A stretch of 64,000 bases of DNA from Flavobacteriaceae bacterium CRH. Its GTDB lineage: Bacteria > Bacteroidota > Bacteroidia > Flavobacteriales > Flavobacteriaceae. Position numbers and translations under genes: made by a program. The stretch's first letter is position 1; each line of letters starts with the position of its first letter. Under the pieces are notes generated by a model, which did no database searches, was not told the origin of the DNA, and worked only from the letters and a program-made list of their open reading frames with translations. Where the stretch lies: the NCBI GenBank assembly GCA_001507425.1, contig LMAJ01000016.1:62001-126000 (forward strand), written 5' to 3'. Shown one piece after another: positions 36,211 through 46,600 of this stretch.

Positions 36211-36274
36211 AATTTGATCTATAAATTATGAGATTTCAAGTATTGCAAATATTTTTTGAGAATAAAAAAACAAG

Positions 36275-36304
36275 TTGATTAAGTTGTAAAAATGGTTATC
36301 TTTG
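36275..36304 (+). promoter_or_regulatory. Canonical Bacteroidetes promoter of the 36338 gene
   Basis: TTG (36275-36277), 19 bp and TATCTTTG (36297-36304) fit the TTG-N17-23-TAnnTTTG consensus. It serves as an in-window contrast to the stress-type promoters, which lack this TTG. Confidence 0.75.
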
Positions 36305-36337
36305 AAACATAATAATCACGAATTATTAACAAATACC

Positions 36338-36769
36338 ATGACAGATCTAACGATTTTTTACACAGATGATGATGAAGACGATTTGAGCATTTTTACTGAT
36401 GCCGTTGAATCATTACCTAAAAAAATAGAATTAAAAACATATAACGGAGGCGAAAAATTACTGAACGCCATATATAACCCGCCGCCTACACCATCTGTGG
36501 TATTTTTAGATTTGAATATGCCCGGAAAAAATGGTTTTGATGTTTTGAAAGAACTTCAAGATTCAGAAGAAAAAAAGGATATTCCAATTATAATTTTTTC
36601 TACTTCAAGCGAACCTGGTATTATAGAAAAATGCAGAACACTTGGCGCTGATTATTTTATTACAAAGCCCGTTTTAATGAAAGATATTGTAAAATCTATC
36701 GAACATGCTTTGGCAATTAACTGGAAAGAATTTATTCCGGGACCAAAAAACTTCGTTTATAAATCATAA
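36338..36769 (+). CDS. Rcp1-like single-domain response regulator
   Basis: The ATG at 36338 is chosen over a TTG at 36302, which lies inside the promoter box. The protein has 143 residues and only a receiver domain: TDDDEDD acidic cluster, phospho-acceptor in VVFLDLNMPGKNGFD, and the conserved lysine in YFITKPVLM. Single-domain regulators of this type act through protein contacts and are often partners of multi-PAS kinases; such a kinase lies convergent next to it, separated by a bidirectional terminator. Confidence 0.9.
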   Translation: MTDLTIFYTDDDEDDLSIFTDAVESLPKKIELKTYNGGEKLLNAIYNPPPTPSVVFLDLNMPGKNGFDVLKELQDSEEKKDIPIIIFSTSSEPGIIEKCRTLGADYFITKPVLMKDIVKSIEHALAINWKEFIPGPKNFVYKS

Positions 36770-36784
36770 ATAGAATTAAAGAAA

Positions 36785-36826
36785 AACACCAAACTCATTT
36801 TAACAAATAAGTTTGGTGTTTTTTTA
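36785..36826. terminator. Bidirectional terminator
   Basis: AACACCAAACT (36785-36795) pairs with AGTTTGGTGTT (36810-36820), flanked by A-run and T-run, between the receiver gene and the convergent kinase gene. Confidence 0.88.
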
Positions 36827-36829
36827 TTT

Positions 36830-39800
36830 TTATAACTCAGGCAAATAAATATCAAAAGTTGCTCCTTTGCCTTTTTGTCCATTCGCTGTTATAATTCCTT
36901 TATGGTTCTCTACAATTTTTTTAACAATTGCCAAACCAATTCCGGTTCCTGAAAATTCGCTTTCAGTGTTTAATCGTTGAAAAACTTCAAAAATTCGTTC
37001 ATTATATTCAGCATCAAAACCAATTCCGTTATCAGATATCGTAAGATGATAATATATTTTATCCGGAAAATCTACTTGATGTTTGATCTGATCTCCTTTA
37101 ATTCTTTCTGCCTTGATTTCAACATTCGGAGTTACATCATTTCTTAAAAACTTCAATGCGTTTCCAATTAAATTATGCAACAATTGCCTGAATTGAAACG
37201 GGATAACAGTTATTTCTCCCAAAGGATGAAAATGAATAACGGCATTTGTTTCTTCAATACGTTCTGAGAAATCACTTTTTACTTCTTCGGCAATTTCATC
37301 TAAATTGGCTTTTACAAAAACCCTGTCGGCAGAATTTGTTCTCGAATAAGCCAGAAGATCTTGTATAAGAGTCTGCATTCTTTTGGCCGAAACTTCAATA
37401 CGGCTCAGATATGTTTTGGCTTTCGCCGAAATATTCTGCTCATCCAAATCAGATAATCGGCTTGCAAAAGTCTGAATTTTTCGGAGCGGTTCCTGCAAAT
37501 CATGACTTGATATATAAGCAAACGACTGTAACTCAATATTCATATTAATCAAATCTTTATTTTTTTGCTCCAGTTCTGCCGTTCGTTCATAAACTTCTTT
37601 CTCAAGTTTATCGGTAAAATTTTTCTGGTCCTGAATATCGGTGCTTGTACCTACCCACATTTGTATATTCCCTTCTTCATCTCTTTGCGGTACAGCGCGG
37701 CTTATTTGCCATCTGTATTCGCCGTCATGACGACGAAAGCGGTGTTCAAATAAGAATTCATTTCCTGTTTTTATCGCTTGAATCCAGGTATTTGTGTTTT
37801 CTTCACGATCATCAGGATGCACAATTTGCAGCCAGCCGCTTTTTTCAAATTCTTCTTGGGTAATTCCGGAATATGTAGCAACAGACTGATTGTAATAATT
37901 AAGAGTTCCCAAAGCATCACTTGTCCAAACGTGTTGTGGCATCGAATTGGCAAGCAGCCTGAATTTTGCTTCGCTTTTTATCAAAATCTGCTGATTGTTT
38001 TTCTCATCGGTAATATTAATGATCGTTCCAATCATTTTTACAGGATCACCACTTTCATCAAAAAATATTTTCCCGTGCGCTTTTATCCAGCTAATCGTAT
38101 TATCAGGTTTTAAAACGCGTGCTTCATATTTATAAATACTGGTTTGCAAGGCCTCATTAAATGCAGCTACAAGAATATGTTCATCATCAGGGTGAATTCT
38201 GCTGCGAATTTCCTGATGTGTAGCTTTATGTGTTTTCTCAAAACCAAAAATGGTTAATATATTTTCAGAATATACAATATCCTTATTTATCAGATTTAAG
38301 TCCCAACTGGCAATTCCGGCAATTTCTCCCGCTAAGCGCACTCTTTCTTCGGCGTCTTCTACTTTTTTTCTGGCCTCAACCCTTGCAGTAATATCATTTA
38401 CGGTTACCATTATACCTGATATTTCTCCTTCTTTTTCAAACAAAGGCGTGTATTCAAAATCAAGATAAAATTTTTCAATTTTTCCTTTCACATCAACATA
38501 AGCCAAAGACTCATTTTCTCTAATAATTTTTCCATACAGAAAAACTTCATTCAACAATTCCGGATATTTTTGTTCTATCAGTTCAGGAAACAATTCAACT
38601 ATAGGCTTACCAAGTGTTTCTTCAGGAATTTTTTGCCAAATGAGATCCATCATCGTTTTATTAGCCATCTCAATAACGTGATCTTTTCCTCTAAGAATAG
38701 TCATTGCAATAGGAGATTCCATAACTAACTTTCTAAAAGCATTTTCACTTTCTGCCAAAAGAAAACGTGCTTTTACAGCTTCGGTAACTTCATAAGCCAC
38801 AATAATAACGCCCGAAATGGTATTGTCTTCTTCTTTTAAAGGATGAAAAACCAAGTTGAAATAACAAATTTCCTCTTTTCCATAACGGTTTACTGTAACC
38901 GAATATTCATCAATATTATGCGCATTTCCGGTTTCAAATACTTGCGATAACAATGGAAACATGATTTCTTTCGCACGCGGAACGGAGTCGAATATGGGCT
39001 TATTAAGGATTTCCGATTCTTCTTTATTAATAATCTGCAAATAAATCGGGTTAGCCATTTCAACCACAAATTCACTTCCTCTTAAAATTAAAATACCAAG
39101 CGGAACTTGTTTTACCGTATTTCTAAACCTCTTCTCACTATCTTCAACTGCATATCTGGTCATTACCTGAGCAGTTACATCGTTGGCAACAGCGACAACA
39201 CCGGATATAGTTCCGTCCGGTTCTTTTAATGCTTCATAAACAAAATTGATAAATTTATCCTCAATACTGCCATTACGGGGCAATTTTACAAGGTGTTCAT
39301 GTGCTTCAAATTTTTCACCCGTTTTGTATACATTTTCAAGAACAATTTCCAAACCTTGTCCTTTTGCTTCGGGCAATCCTTCAAAAATGGGTTTATTTAT
39401 AACCTCTTCATTTTTTCTTCCCCATACTTCCAACATGGCATTATTGGTAATTTCAACCACAAATTCAGGTCCCCTAAAAACGCACATAGCGCTTGGAGTT
39501 TGCAATATGTTGTTGATATATCTTGTATTGCTATCTTCTAGTTTCTTGTTTATTTTAACTTTTTCAGTTGTTTCATTACAAATAACCAAAACTCCGGCAG
39601 GTTTTCCGGATTCGTTATTTACAGGGCTATAACTAAACGTCCAATAAACATCTTCTATTTTTCCGTTACGAAATATGGGCAAAAACTGATCTTCATGCCA
39701 GGTTGCCTCACCTTCTGTAAGTACCTGATCTATTAAAGGTTTTATAAAATGCCAGATTTCTGGCCAGCCTTCTTCACCTTTTTGTCCTAATATAGACGGA

Positions 39801-40036
39801 TGTTTTCCGTCATTACCAAGACTCGGGCGATAAGCATCGTTGTAAAAGCAAATAAGTTCAGGTCCCCAAAATAAAAACATGGGGAATTTTGAGTTTAATA
39901 AGATACCTAATGTAGTGCGTAAACTTTGCGGCCATGTATCTGGTGAACCAACAGGGGTTTTACTCCAATCTTTAGCACGGGTTAATGCACCCATTTCGCC
40001 TCCTTTAGAAAGAAAGTAATGATTCATTTCTGTCAT
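36830..40036 (-). CDS. Multi-PAS sensor histidine kinase
   Basis: This 1068-residue soluble kinase has an N-terminal PAS-like domain (WPQSLRTTLGILLNSKFPMF ... FYNDAYRP) and about five more PAS domains, three of them near copies (MCVFRGPEFVVEITN, ILILRGSEFVVEMAN, MTILRGKDHVIEMAN). Then come a coiled coil, a HisKA domain with SSHDLQEPLRKIQTFASRL and a HATPase with DNGIGF and GTGIGLAIVKK. It has no membrane helix, so it senses in the cytoplasm. The likely partner is the receiver protein encoded convergently. The near-identical PAS trio suggests recent duplication. Confidence 0.93.
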   Translation of the reverse strand: MTEMNHYFLSKGGEMGALTRAKDWSKTPVGSPDTWPQSLRTTLGILLNSKFPMFLFWGPELICFYNDAYRPSLGNDGKHPSILGQKGEEGWPEIWHFIKPLIDQVLTEGEATWHEDQFLPIFRNGKIEDVYWTFSYSPVNNESGKPAGVLVICNETTEKVKINKKLEDSNTRYINNILQTPSAMCVFRGPEFVVEITNNAMLEVWGRKNEEVINKPIFEGLPEAKGQGLEIVLENVYKTGEKFEAHEHLVKLPRNGSIEDKFINFVYEALKEPDGTISGVVAVANDVTAQVMTRYAVEDSEKRFRNTVKQVPLGILILRGSEFVVEMANPIYLQIINKEESEILNKPIFDSVPRAKEIMFPLLSQVFETGNAHNIDEYSVTVNRYGKEEICYFNLVFHPLKEEDNTISGVIIVAYEVTEAVKARFLLAESENAFRKLVMESPIAMTILRGKDHVIEMANKTMMDLIWQKIPEETLGKPIVELFPELIEQKYPELLNEVFLYGKIIRENESLAYVDVKGKIEKFYLDFEYTPLFEKEGEISGIMVTVNDITARVEARKKVEDAEERVRLAGEIAGIASWDLNLINKDIVYSENILTIFGFEKTHKATHQEIRSRIHPDDEHILVAAFNEALQTSIYKYEARVLKPDNTISWIKAHGKIFFDESGDPVKMIGTIINITDEKNNQQILIKSEAKFRLLANSMPQHVWTSDALGTLNYYNQSVATYSGITQEEFEKSGWLQIVHPDDREENTNTWIQAIKTGNEFLFEHRFRRHDGEYRWQISRAVPQRDEEGNIQMWVGTSTDIQDQKNFTDKLEKEVYERTAELEQKNKDLINMNIELQSFAYISSHDLQEPLRKIQTFASRLSDLDEQNISAKAKTYLSRIEVSAKRMQTLIQDLLAYSRTNSADRVFVKANLDEIAEEVKSDFSERIEETNAVIHFHPLGEITVIPFQFRQLLHNLIGNALKFLRNDVTPNVEIKAERIKGDQIKHQVDFPDKIYYHLTISDNGIGFDAEYNERIFEVFQRLNTESEFSGTGIGLAIVKKIVENHKGIITANGQKGKGATFDIYLPEL

Positions 40037-40250
40037 GAATATTTATTTTCGGTTTTGGTTAATGCTTAAATGGCTCAATTTTTAAAGCGTAATTGACTCA
40101 GATAATTGTTAAAAATACTAAAATAAAAATTGATATTATTTTGAATTTTCTAATTGAGGCAAAATTTATAGCTATTGAGTTAACTTTATTTGTTTGCATT
40201 AATGAAATTTGAGGATAGAACAGATTACAAAACCTCTAAAATTAAATATC

Positions 40251-40592
40251 ATGAAAAAAGAATATTCAAAACATGAAACCGACTATATTAAAAAGTATAC
40301 AGATGAAGGTTATATCAGTAATTTTTTGTTTACTGATAATGGTTTAATCGACTCTGAAACAAAACAGGAATACAAACCTGAAGATATTTTTATTGTAGCC
40401 CATCACCGTTATGAGGGAATGAGCGATCCTGATGATATGTCTATCCTATATGTTATAGAAACAAAAGATAATATAAAAGGAACTCATTTAATAGGATACG
40501 GTCCAACGGCTGATTTAGAAGAAGCGGAGTTTTTTAAAGACATTCCGAAAAAAAATTACTCTAAAAACGCTGATATCAGTGAATTGACATAG
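40251..40592 (+). CDS. Small conserved Bacteroidetes protein (often mislabelled PRPP synthetase)
   Basis: The ATG at 40251 after AAATATC is preferred over the TTG at 40209, giving 113 residues. It has the pattern YIKKYTDEGYISNFLFTDNGLI ... YKPEDIFIVAHHRYEGMSDPDDMSILYVIET ... KGTHLIGYG, seen in many short Bacteroidetes proteins that carry the name phosphoribosylpyrophosphate synthetase without the enzyme's catalytic parts. No catalytic motif is seen here, so the enzyme name should not be used. Function unknown. Confidence 0.8.
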   Translation: MKKEYSKHETDYIKKYTDEGYISNFLFTDNGLIDSETKQEYKPEDIFIVAHHRYEGMSDPDDMSILYVIETKDNIKGTHLIGYGPTADLEEAEFFKDIPKKNYSKNADISELT

Positions 40593-40616
40593 TAACCATA
40601 ACTATTTATTTTGCAG

Positions 40617-40660
40617 AAAGCAGTTATTTCAGATTAAATCTGGAGTAACTGCTTTTTTTT
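40617..40660 (+). terminator. Terminator after the 40251 gene
   Basis: AAGCAGTTA and TAACTGCTT form the outer stem with an inner CAGATT/AATCTG stem, followed by a long T-run. Confidence 0.85.
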
Positions 40661-40843
40661 TGAATCCGAATTGCCTTATAAATCAAGGGTTTAATACGTA
40701 AGATAATAATTATGAAATATCTCTCCGAAATTGTATAAGAAATTGAGTAACAAGATGTACGAAATTTGAATATTATTAAAAAGTAATAAAAACCAAAAAT
40801 TGATCGGTACGTAAAATGAGTACTAGTCAATTTCTTAATCAAA

Positions 40844-41668
40844 ATGAAAATGAAAAAACTATACTTAAATACTGGTGGATTTAATACTATTTTTAATGAT
40901 CTTAAAGATAGTTTTAACGGTGAGTTAACTGTTAATGACAATGAATATAATTTGACAATAAAATCAAAATGGGCAAAAGGTACTATTACCGGAAAACGTT
41001 TTGAAAGAGAAATGTCGTACATGCACTTTGATATTGTTTTTTATAACGATGCAAGTTTAAGTATTGAATCGTTCCTGACATCTCCTGTATTTTTTGCGTA
41101 TTGCGAAGACGGAATGTTAACGCACAGTTTTGGTGAAAACGGAAATAGAAAAAATCTAAAAAAACAACAATCCGGTATTTTAAGCAACAACTCTGCTATA
41201 AATAGTGTTTTGCATTTTGAAGGCTTTAAACATACTGAGTTTTCTTTAATTAGTATACCAACAGCCGTTGCTGCAGAAGATGAAAACTATGAATTAGCTT
41301 CACAATTAAAAGAAATGTTTACAGATGAGTCTGGAAACTATATATATGTTGGTTCGGGAAATATGAAAATTTTCGAAAAACTAAAAGAATTTAGAACAAC
41401 TTCTCAAATTGGAGTGGTTAAAAATTTACTTCAAAAAAGTATTTTAAATACCATTGTAGCCATAGAGGTAGCGCAACATAGTTACAACTATATTACTATG
41501 ATTACTCCAATTTTAGATTTGGCCAATAAACAAATTGAAGAATTGAAAAGAATTTCAAGCATCAATTTTGGAGAAGTTTTTTATTCTATTGGACATCTGG
41601 GCAAAAACTATTTCCCAAGACTATTTAAGGAAAGATATCCTCAAAATTCGCTAGCTAAAACAGCCTAA
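40844..41668 (+). CDS. Hypothetical protein, possibly AraC-like
   Basis: This 274-residue protein has no signal or membrane helix. The N-terminal half is beta-rich (FNGELTVNDNEYNLTIKSKW, SYMHFDIVFYNDASLSIESF) and could be a ligand-binding sensor; the C-terminal part is helical. Its end, FGEVFYSIGHLGKNYFPRLF, recalls the second helix-turn-helix of AraC regulators, but the first is not clear and the protein is short there. A regulatory role is a weak guess; no family is assigned. Confidence 0.5.
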   Translation: MKMKKLYLNTGGFNTIFNDLKDSFNGELTVNDNEYNLTIKSKWAKGTITGKRFEREMSYMHFDIVFYNDASLSIESFLTSPVFFAYCEDGMLTHSFGENGNRKNLKKQQSGILSNNSAINSVLHFEGFKHTEFSLISIPTAVAAEDENYELASQLKEMFTDESGNYIYVGSGNMKIFEKLKEFRTTSQIGVVKNLLQKSILNTIVAIEVAQHSYNYITMITPILDLANKQIEELKRISSINFGEVFYSIGHLGKNYFPRLFKERYPQNSLAKTA

Positions 41669-41725
41669 TATACACCTTAACTTGTATGATCTAAAACAGC
41701 TTTTATGAGCTGTTTTTTTATGCCT

Positions 41726-41989
41726 TTATTTTTCCTTTTCGTAATAAATAATAAAATAAACCATTACTAAATTGAGAAACAAAGAAACGCTGTTAGTGAT
41801 AATTATGGGCAGGTCATTTTTAAGAACTCCGTAAACCACCCAAACGGCAATTCCGAACGTTAAAATACTAAAAGTAAGCAATGAAATCTCTTTTACTTTT
41901 TTGGTTTTCCAGACTTTATAAATTTGCGGAATAACAGCTATTGTTACGCAAATTCCGGCAAAAAGCCCCACAATATCAGTTAAGTTCAT
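41726..41989 (-). CDS. SemiSWEET-type transporter
   Basis: Start at 41989 (MNLTDIVGLFAGICVTIAV) gives an 87-residue protein with three membrane helices and the PQ-loop motif AVIPQIYKVWKTK, the size and layout of bacterial SemiSWEET proteins. These work as dimers that move sugars across the inner membrane. The longer frame upstream of this start has no conserved sequence. The gene stands alone. Confidence 0.9.
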   Translation of the reverse strand: MNLTDIVGLFAGICVTIAVIPQIYKVWKTKKVKEISLLTFSILTFGIAVWVVYGVLKNDLPIIITNSVSLFLNLVMVYFIIYYEKEK

Positions 41990-42055
41990 AAGTTTTTGTT
42001 TTAAGTAAAAAATGAAATCGAGGAAACAGCTTAAAATAATTATACAACAGTACAA

Positions 42056-42444
42056 TTACAGCTGGTTTTTTGAGTGGTATAACTTTAAAATCTAAATTAC
42101 GACAATAAATTTTAAGATGCCTTTTTTATTTGTATGAAAAAAATTACGCTAAAAAAACATTTTATTGAATTGTAGCGAAATCTAATAAGTTAACAATCAT
42201 TGTTAGAAAGAAAAAATAAGACCAAACATGGGAATTATGAAACTATTTTTGATTACGATAAAAAGGTGCTCGTTATTTTTTTTATAAATTTGGAAGTTTT
42301 GAGTTACATTTTTATGCAATCTTTTTAAAAAAAGTAATCAGTTTTTAAAGAGTTAAATTTTAAAGAGTTAAACAATTTCAATATAAAATCAAATCTGAAC
42401 CGAATTAATTTAAAACTTAATTCATAACGTTTTACCCCAATAAA
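42056..42444. other. Intergenic leader of the signalling cluster
   Basis: About 390 bp without a gene. A TAAATTTG box at 42285-42292 is a likely promoter for the 42445 operon and implies a leader of about 145 bases. The leader contains a direct repeat, TTTTAAAGAGTTAAA, at about 42340-42372. Nothing else is seen. Confidence 0.5.
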
Positions 42445-43662
42445 ATGATATTAATTGTAGATGATATTCGGGCTAATATAATTGCCTTAAAGAAAACACT
42501 TGAACTGCACAATATTGAGGTCGACACCGCAGAATCTGGAGAAGAAGCTTTAAAAAAAATCTTAAAAACAAACTATTTTCTGATCATCATGGATGTTCAG
42601 ATGCCTGGGCTCGATGGTTTTGAAGTTGTTAAGATTCTTTCCGGAAACAAAAGAACAAAAGATATTCCCGTTATATTTTTATCGGCGATTAGTATCGAAA
42701 AAAAATACATCTTTAAAGGTTATGAAACCGGCGCTGTCGATTATATAACAAAACCTGTTGATACTGACTTATTAATTCTAAAAGTCAAAACATTCCTAAA
42801 AATTTACGAGCAAAAAAACGAATTGCGCCTAATGAAAGATTTACTTTCAAAAGAAATAAAAATTCGTAAAGAAGCTCAGGATAACCTCGAAATTAAAATC
42901 GCCGAAAGAACCAAAGAACTGGTTTCAAAAAACGAAGAATTAGAGATGAGAAACCACGAACTGCAACAATTTTCCTGGGTAGTTTCGCATGATTTGAATG
43001 AACCAATCAGAAAGATTCAGATTTTTATCAAAATAATAAAAGAACTTTACTTAAAAGCTGATGAAAAAGGCATCGATTATGTTGATCGAACTATAAAATC
43101 AGCAGAGAGAATGCAAACCTTAATTACAGATTTGCTGGCGTATTCGAGATTATCATCAAAAGTGGTTCCAGAACCAACAGACCTGAACATCGTTTTGCAG
43201 GAAGTACTTTCTGATTTTGATTATCTGATTGAACGCAAAAGCGCTATCGTAAAAACAAGCGAACTCCCAACAATAGACAGTATTCCGAGCCAGTTGCGAC
43301 AAGTATTTCAAAATTTGATAGGAAATGCACTTAAGTTTTCAGGAAATGTAGAAACGCCTGTTATCGAAATTAAATCTGAAATCATAAAAACCAAAGATTT
43401 TGAGGGAGAACTTGATCCCGACGGAAAGTTTTGCCGAATTACAGTATCAGACAACGGTATTGGTTTTGATGAAATCTACCTCGATCGTATTTTTATTATA
43501 TTTCAGAGTTTAAACGATCGCCAGGCATATGAAGGAACCGGAATTGGTCTTGCCATTGCCAAAAAGATAATGGAAAAACACAACGGAATAATTACAGCAA
43601 AAAGTCAACCCGGTAAAGGCGCCAGTTTTATTATGGTGTTTCCCCTAAAATACGAAAACTAA
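42445..43662 (+). CDS. Receiver-histidine kinase fusion
   Basis: This 405-residue protein has an N-terminal receiver (phospho-acceptor Asp50 in IIMDVQMPGLDGFE), a coiled coil and a HisKA domain with His182 in VVSHDLNEPIRKIQIF, then a HATPase domain with GTGIGLAIAKK. It has no membrane part, so the kinase is switched by phosphorylation of its own receiver. The hybrid kinase gene begins 18 bp downstream; the two and the following three genes form one signalling operon. Confidence 0.92.
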   Translation: MILIVDDIRANIIALKKTLELHNIEVDTAESGEEALKKILKTNYFLIIMDVQMPGLDGFEVVKILSGNKRTKDIPVIFLSAISIEKKYIFKGYETGAVDYITKPVDTDLLILKVKTFLKIYEQKNELRLMKDLLSKEIKIRKEAQDNLEIKIAERTKELVSKNEELEMRNHELQQFSWVVSHDLNEPIRKIQIFIKIIKELYLKADEKGIDYVDRTIKSAERMQTLITDLLAYSRLSSKVVPEPTDLNIVLQEVLSDFDYLIERKSAIVKTSELPTIDSIPSQLRQVFQNLIGNALKFSGNVETPVIEIKSEIIKTKDFEGELDPDGKFCRITVSDNGIGFDEIYLDRIFIIFQSLNDRQAYEGTGIGLAIAKKIMEKHNGIITAKSQPGKGASFIMVFPLKYEN

Positions 43663-43680
43663 AATAATTGGATTTAACCT

Positions 43681-46600
43681 ATGAAAAACAATTTTAAAAG
43701 AAATTTATTAATCAGTTCGCTGGCCTCAATATTAGTATTGATGATCAGTTCAACGGCATCATATCTAAGTATAAAGAATTTGCTGAAAAGCAATTTTTGG
43801 GTAAATCATACTCAGGATGTTATTTATAACCTAAATCAGGGATCGTCGACACTTACAGATGCGCAAACAAGTATGCGTGGGTATTTGATAACCGGAGATG
43901 AACAATTTGTAGCCCGATATAATGCTTATGAATCTGAATCTAATACTTATTTTGAAAAACTGGAAGATCTTACCAGCGATAATCCTTTCCAGCAAAAAGC
44001 TTTAACAGAATTAAAAGGACTCCGATCTAATTTCTTTAAATATCTAAACAATCAAATTGTAAAAAAACGATTAGGAAAACAATCTGTCGTATTTGACCTT
44101 AATGAAGGACGAAGAATGATGGATGAATTAAGAAGTTATTTTAAATTAATAGAAAACAGAGAACAGGCACTTTTAAAAGAACGCAGCCAAAACTCTGATA
44201 ATTATGGCAATTACAGTATTATTTTAATTATTGTTGCTTTTATTGTTGCCTTTATTATTTCGATTGTTTTTTTAATCCGCATCCTGAAAGACTATAGTGA
44301 GCGAACTGCACTTCAGCAAGAGTTAGTAAAAAAAGATAAAGAAATAGCCGAAAGAATTGAAACCATTAGTGGTATTGCAGTTAATATTTCGAACGGAAAC
44401 TATGACATTCGTGTCGATGATACCCAGGCAGATGCATTAGGAAGTGTGGGAGAATCATTGAATAATATGAGTAGCGCCCTAAAAGAATCGTTTGGATTAT
44501 TATCCGAAAAAGAATGGGTTCAAACTGGTATTGCCAGCCTTAATAATGTAATGTTGGGCGATAAATTAATGAATCATCTGGCCAAAGATATTATCGAATT
44601 TTTATGCCATTATACCAACAGCAGCGCCGGGGTTTTATATGTTCTTGATGGCGACGAATTATATGCCACTGCAGGTTACAGCTACATGCCAACCAAAAAC
44701 CGCGAACGCATACAAAAAGGAGAAGGTTTATTAGGACAATCAATTGTTTCGGGAGAATTATTAGAATTAAAATCAGTATCACAGGATGCTATTCAGATAA
44801 ATTATGCTTTGGGCGAAATAAAACCAACGCATATTATTGCGCTTCCGTTGCTTGATACACGAGTTGAAGGCGCGCTGGAATTAGCAAGTATTTATGGTTT
44901 TTCAGAACTGCATTTAGAGTTTTTAAGAATAGTTTCCAATAATATCGGAATTGCGATAAAATCGACTCAAAACCGTAAACGTGTTATGGAGTTGTTAGAA
45001 GAAACCCAATCTCAATCTGAAGAATTACGCATTCAGCATAGTGAACTGGAAGCTATTAATGCCGAATTAGAAGCGCAAACCGAAAAATTACAGGCTTCTG
45101 AAGAAGAACTTCGAGTACAACAGGAAGAACTGGAACAAACGAATGAAGAACTTTCTGAAAGAAGTGTTTTATTAGAAGAAAAAAACAACGAAATTCAAAA
45201 GAAATCTGAAGCTTTAGAACTTACAACGCGTTACAAATCAGAGTTTCTTGCCAATATGTCGCACGAATTAAGAACGCCTTTAAACTCTATTTTACTTTTG
45301 AGCCGTTTATTGTCTGAAAACAATAACGAAAGCATGAATAATGAGGAAATTGAATTTGCCAGAGTTATTCAGAGTTCTGGAAATAGTTTATTGGGACTTA
45401 TTGACGAAATTCTGGATTTATCTAAAATTGAAGCCGGTAAAATGGAACTTGAGTTTTTAGATGTTTCTACAAAAGAAATTACAGACAGTTTATCAAGTTT
45501 ATTTACGCAAGTAGCCAAAGAGAAAAATATAAACTTCGAAATTATTTCAAAAGAAGCTCCAATTGTCATTAAAACAGACAAAATGAGATTAGAGCAAATT
45601 CTTAAAAACCTAATTTCGAATGCGATTAAATTTACAGAAAAAGGTTCTGTAAGTCTTGAAATTAAAATAAACGATGACGACAGTAAAATTATTTGTTTCA
45701 TCGTAAAAGATACCGGAATCGGAATTCCGTTAGAAAAACAACCTCTTATTTTCGAAGCTTTTCAACAAGCTGATGGTTCTACGAAACGTAAATATGGCGG
45801 TACTGGTTTAGGATTATCTATTAGCCGTGAATTGGCCAAATTGCTTAGAGGAGAAATTATTTTGCATAGTACCGAAGGTAAAGGAAGCAGTTTTACACTA
45901 TGTTTACCCGTTTACGGATCAATCAATAAAAAAGTAACGGTTGAAAAAACGCCTCCGTTACAAATTTCAGAAGCAGAAGTTGAAGAATTAAAAGAGGTTA
46001 AAACCAAATACATTTCTACAATAATTCCGGACGAAATAGAAGATGACCGAGATACTATTACAGAAGGAGATAAAGTAATGCTGATTGTTGAGGACGATAT
46101 TAATTTTGCAAAATCGCTTTTAACTTTTAGCAGAAAAAATGGTTATAAAGGAATTGTTTCCGTTCGGGGCGATTATGCTTTGAACTTTGCTATTCTTTAC
46201 AGGCCAGTCGGAATTTTATTAGATATCGAATTGCCAATAAAAAGTGGCTGGGAAGTAATGGAAGAATTAAAAAACAACATTCAGACCAAACATATTCCGG
46301 TTCATATTATGTCTTCGCACAAATTAAAACAGGAAAGTTTATTAAAAGGTGCTATCGATTTCCTGCATAAACCTGTCACTTTCGAGAAAATTCCGGAAGT
46401 ATTTATGCGCATAGAACACATCATTAATAAAGAATCTCAAAAGGTTTTAATTATTGAGGATAACCCAAAACATGCCAAAGCACTTTCTTATTTCTTAGAA
46501 ACATATAACATTAATTCTGAGATAAAAAGCGAAGTTTCTGAAGGCGTCGCTGCGTTAACAAAAAGTGATGTTGATTGCGTAATTCTCGATATGGGAATTC

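Noticed and set aside
39246..39632. Plus-strand ORF of 128 codons inside the multi-PAS kinase
   Set aside because: Antisense to conserved PAS sequence; no domain and no promoter.
40251..40592. Phosphoribosylpyrophosphate synthetase
   Set aside because: Only a database habit supports the name; the 113-residue protein lacks the PRPP-binding and catalytic motifs and is far too short.
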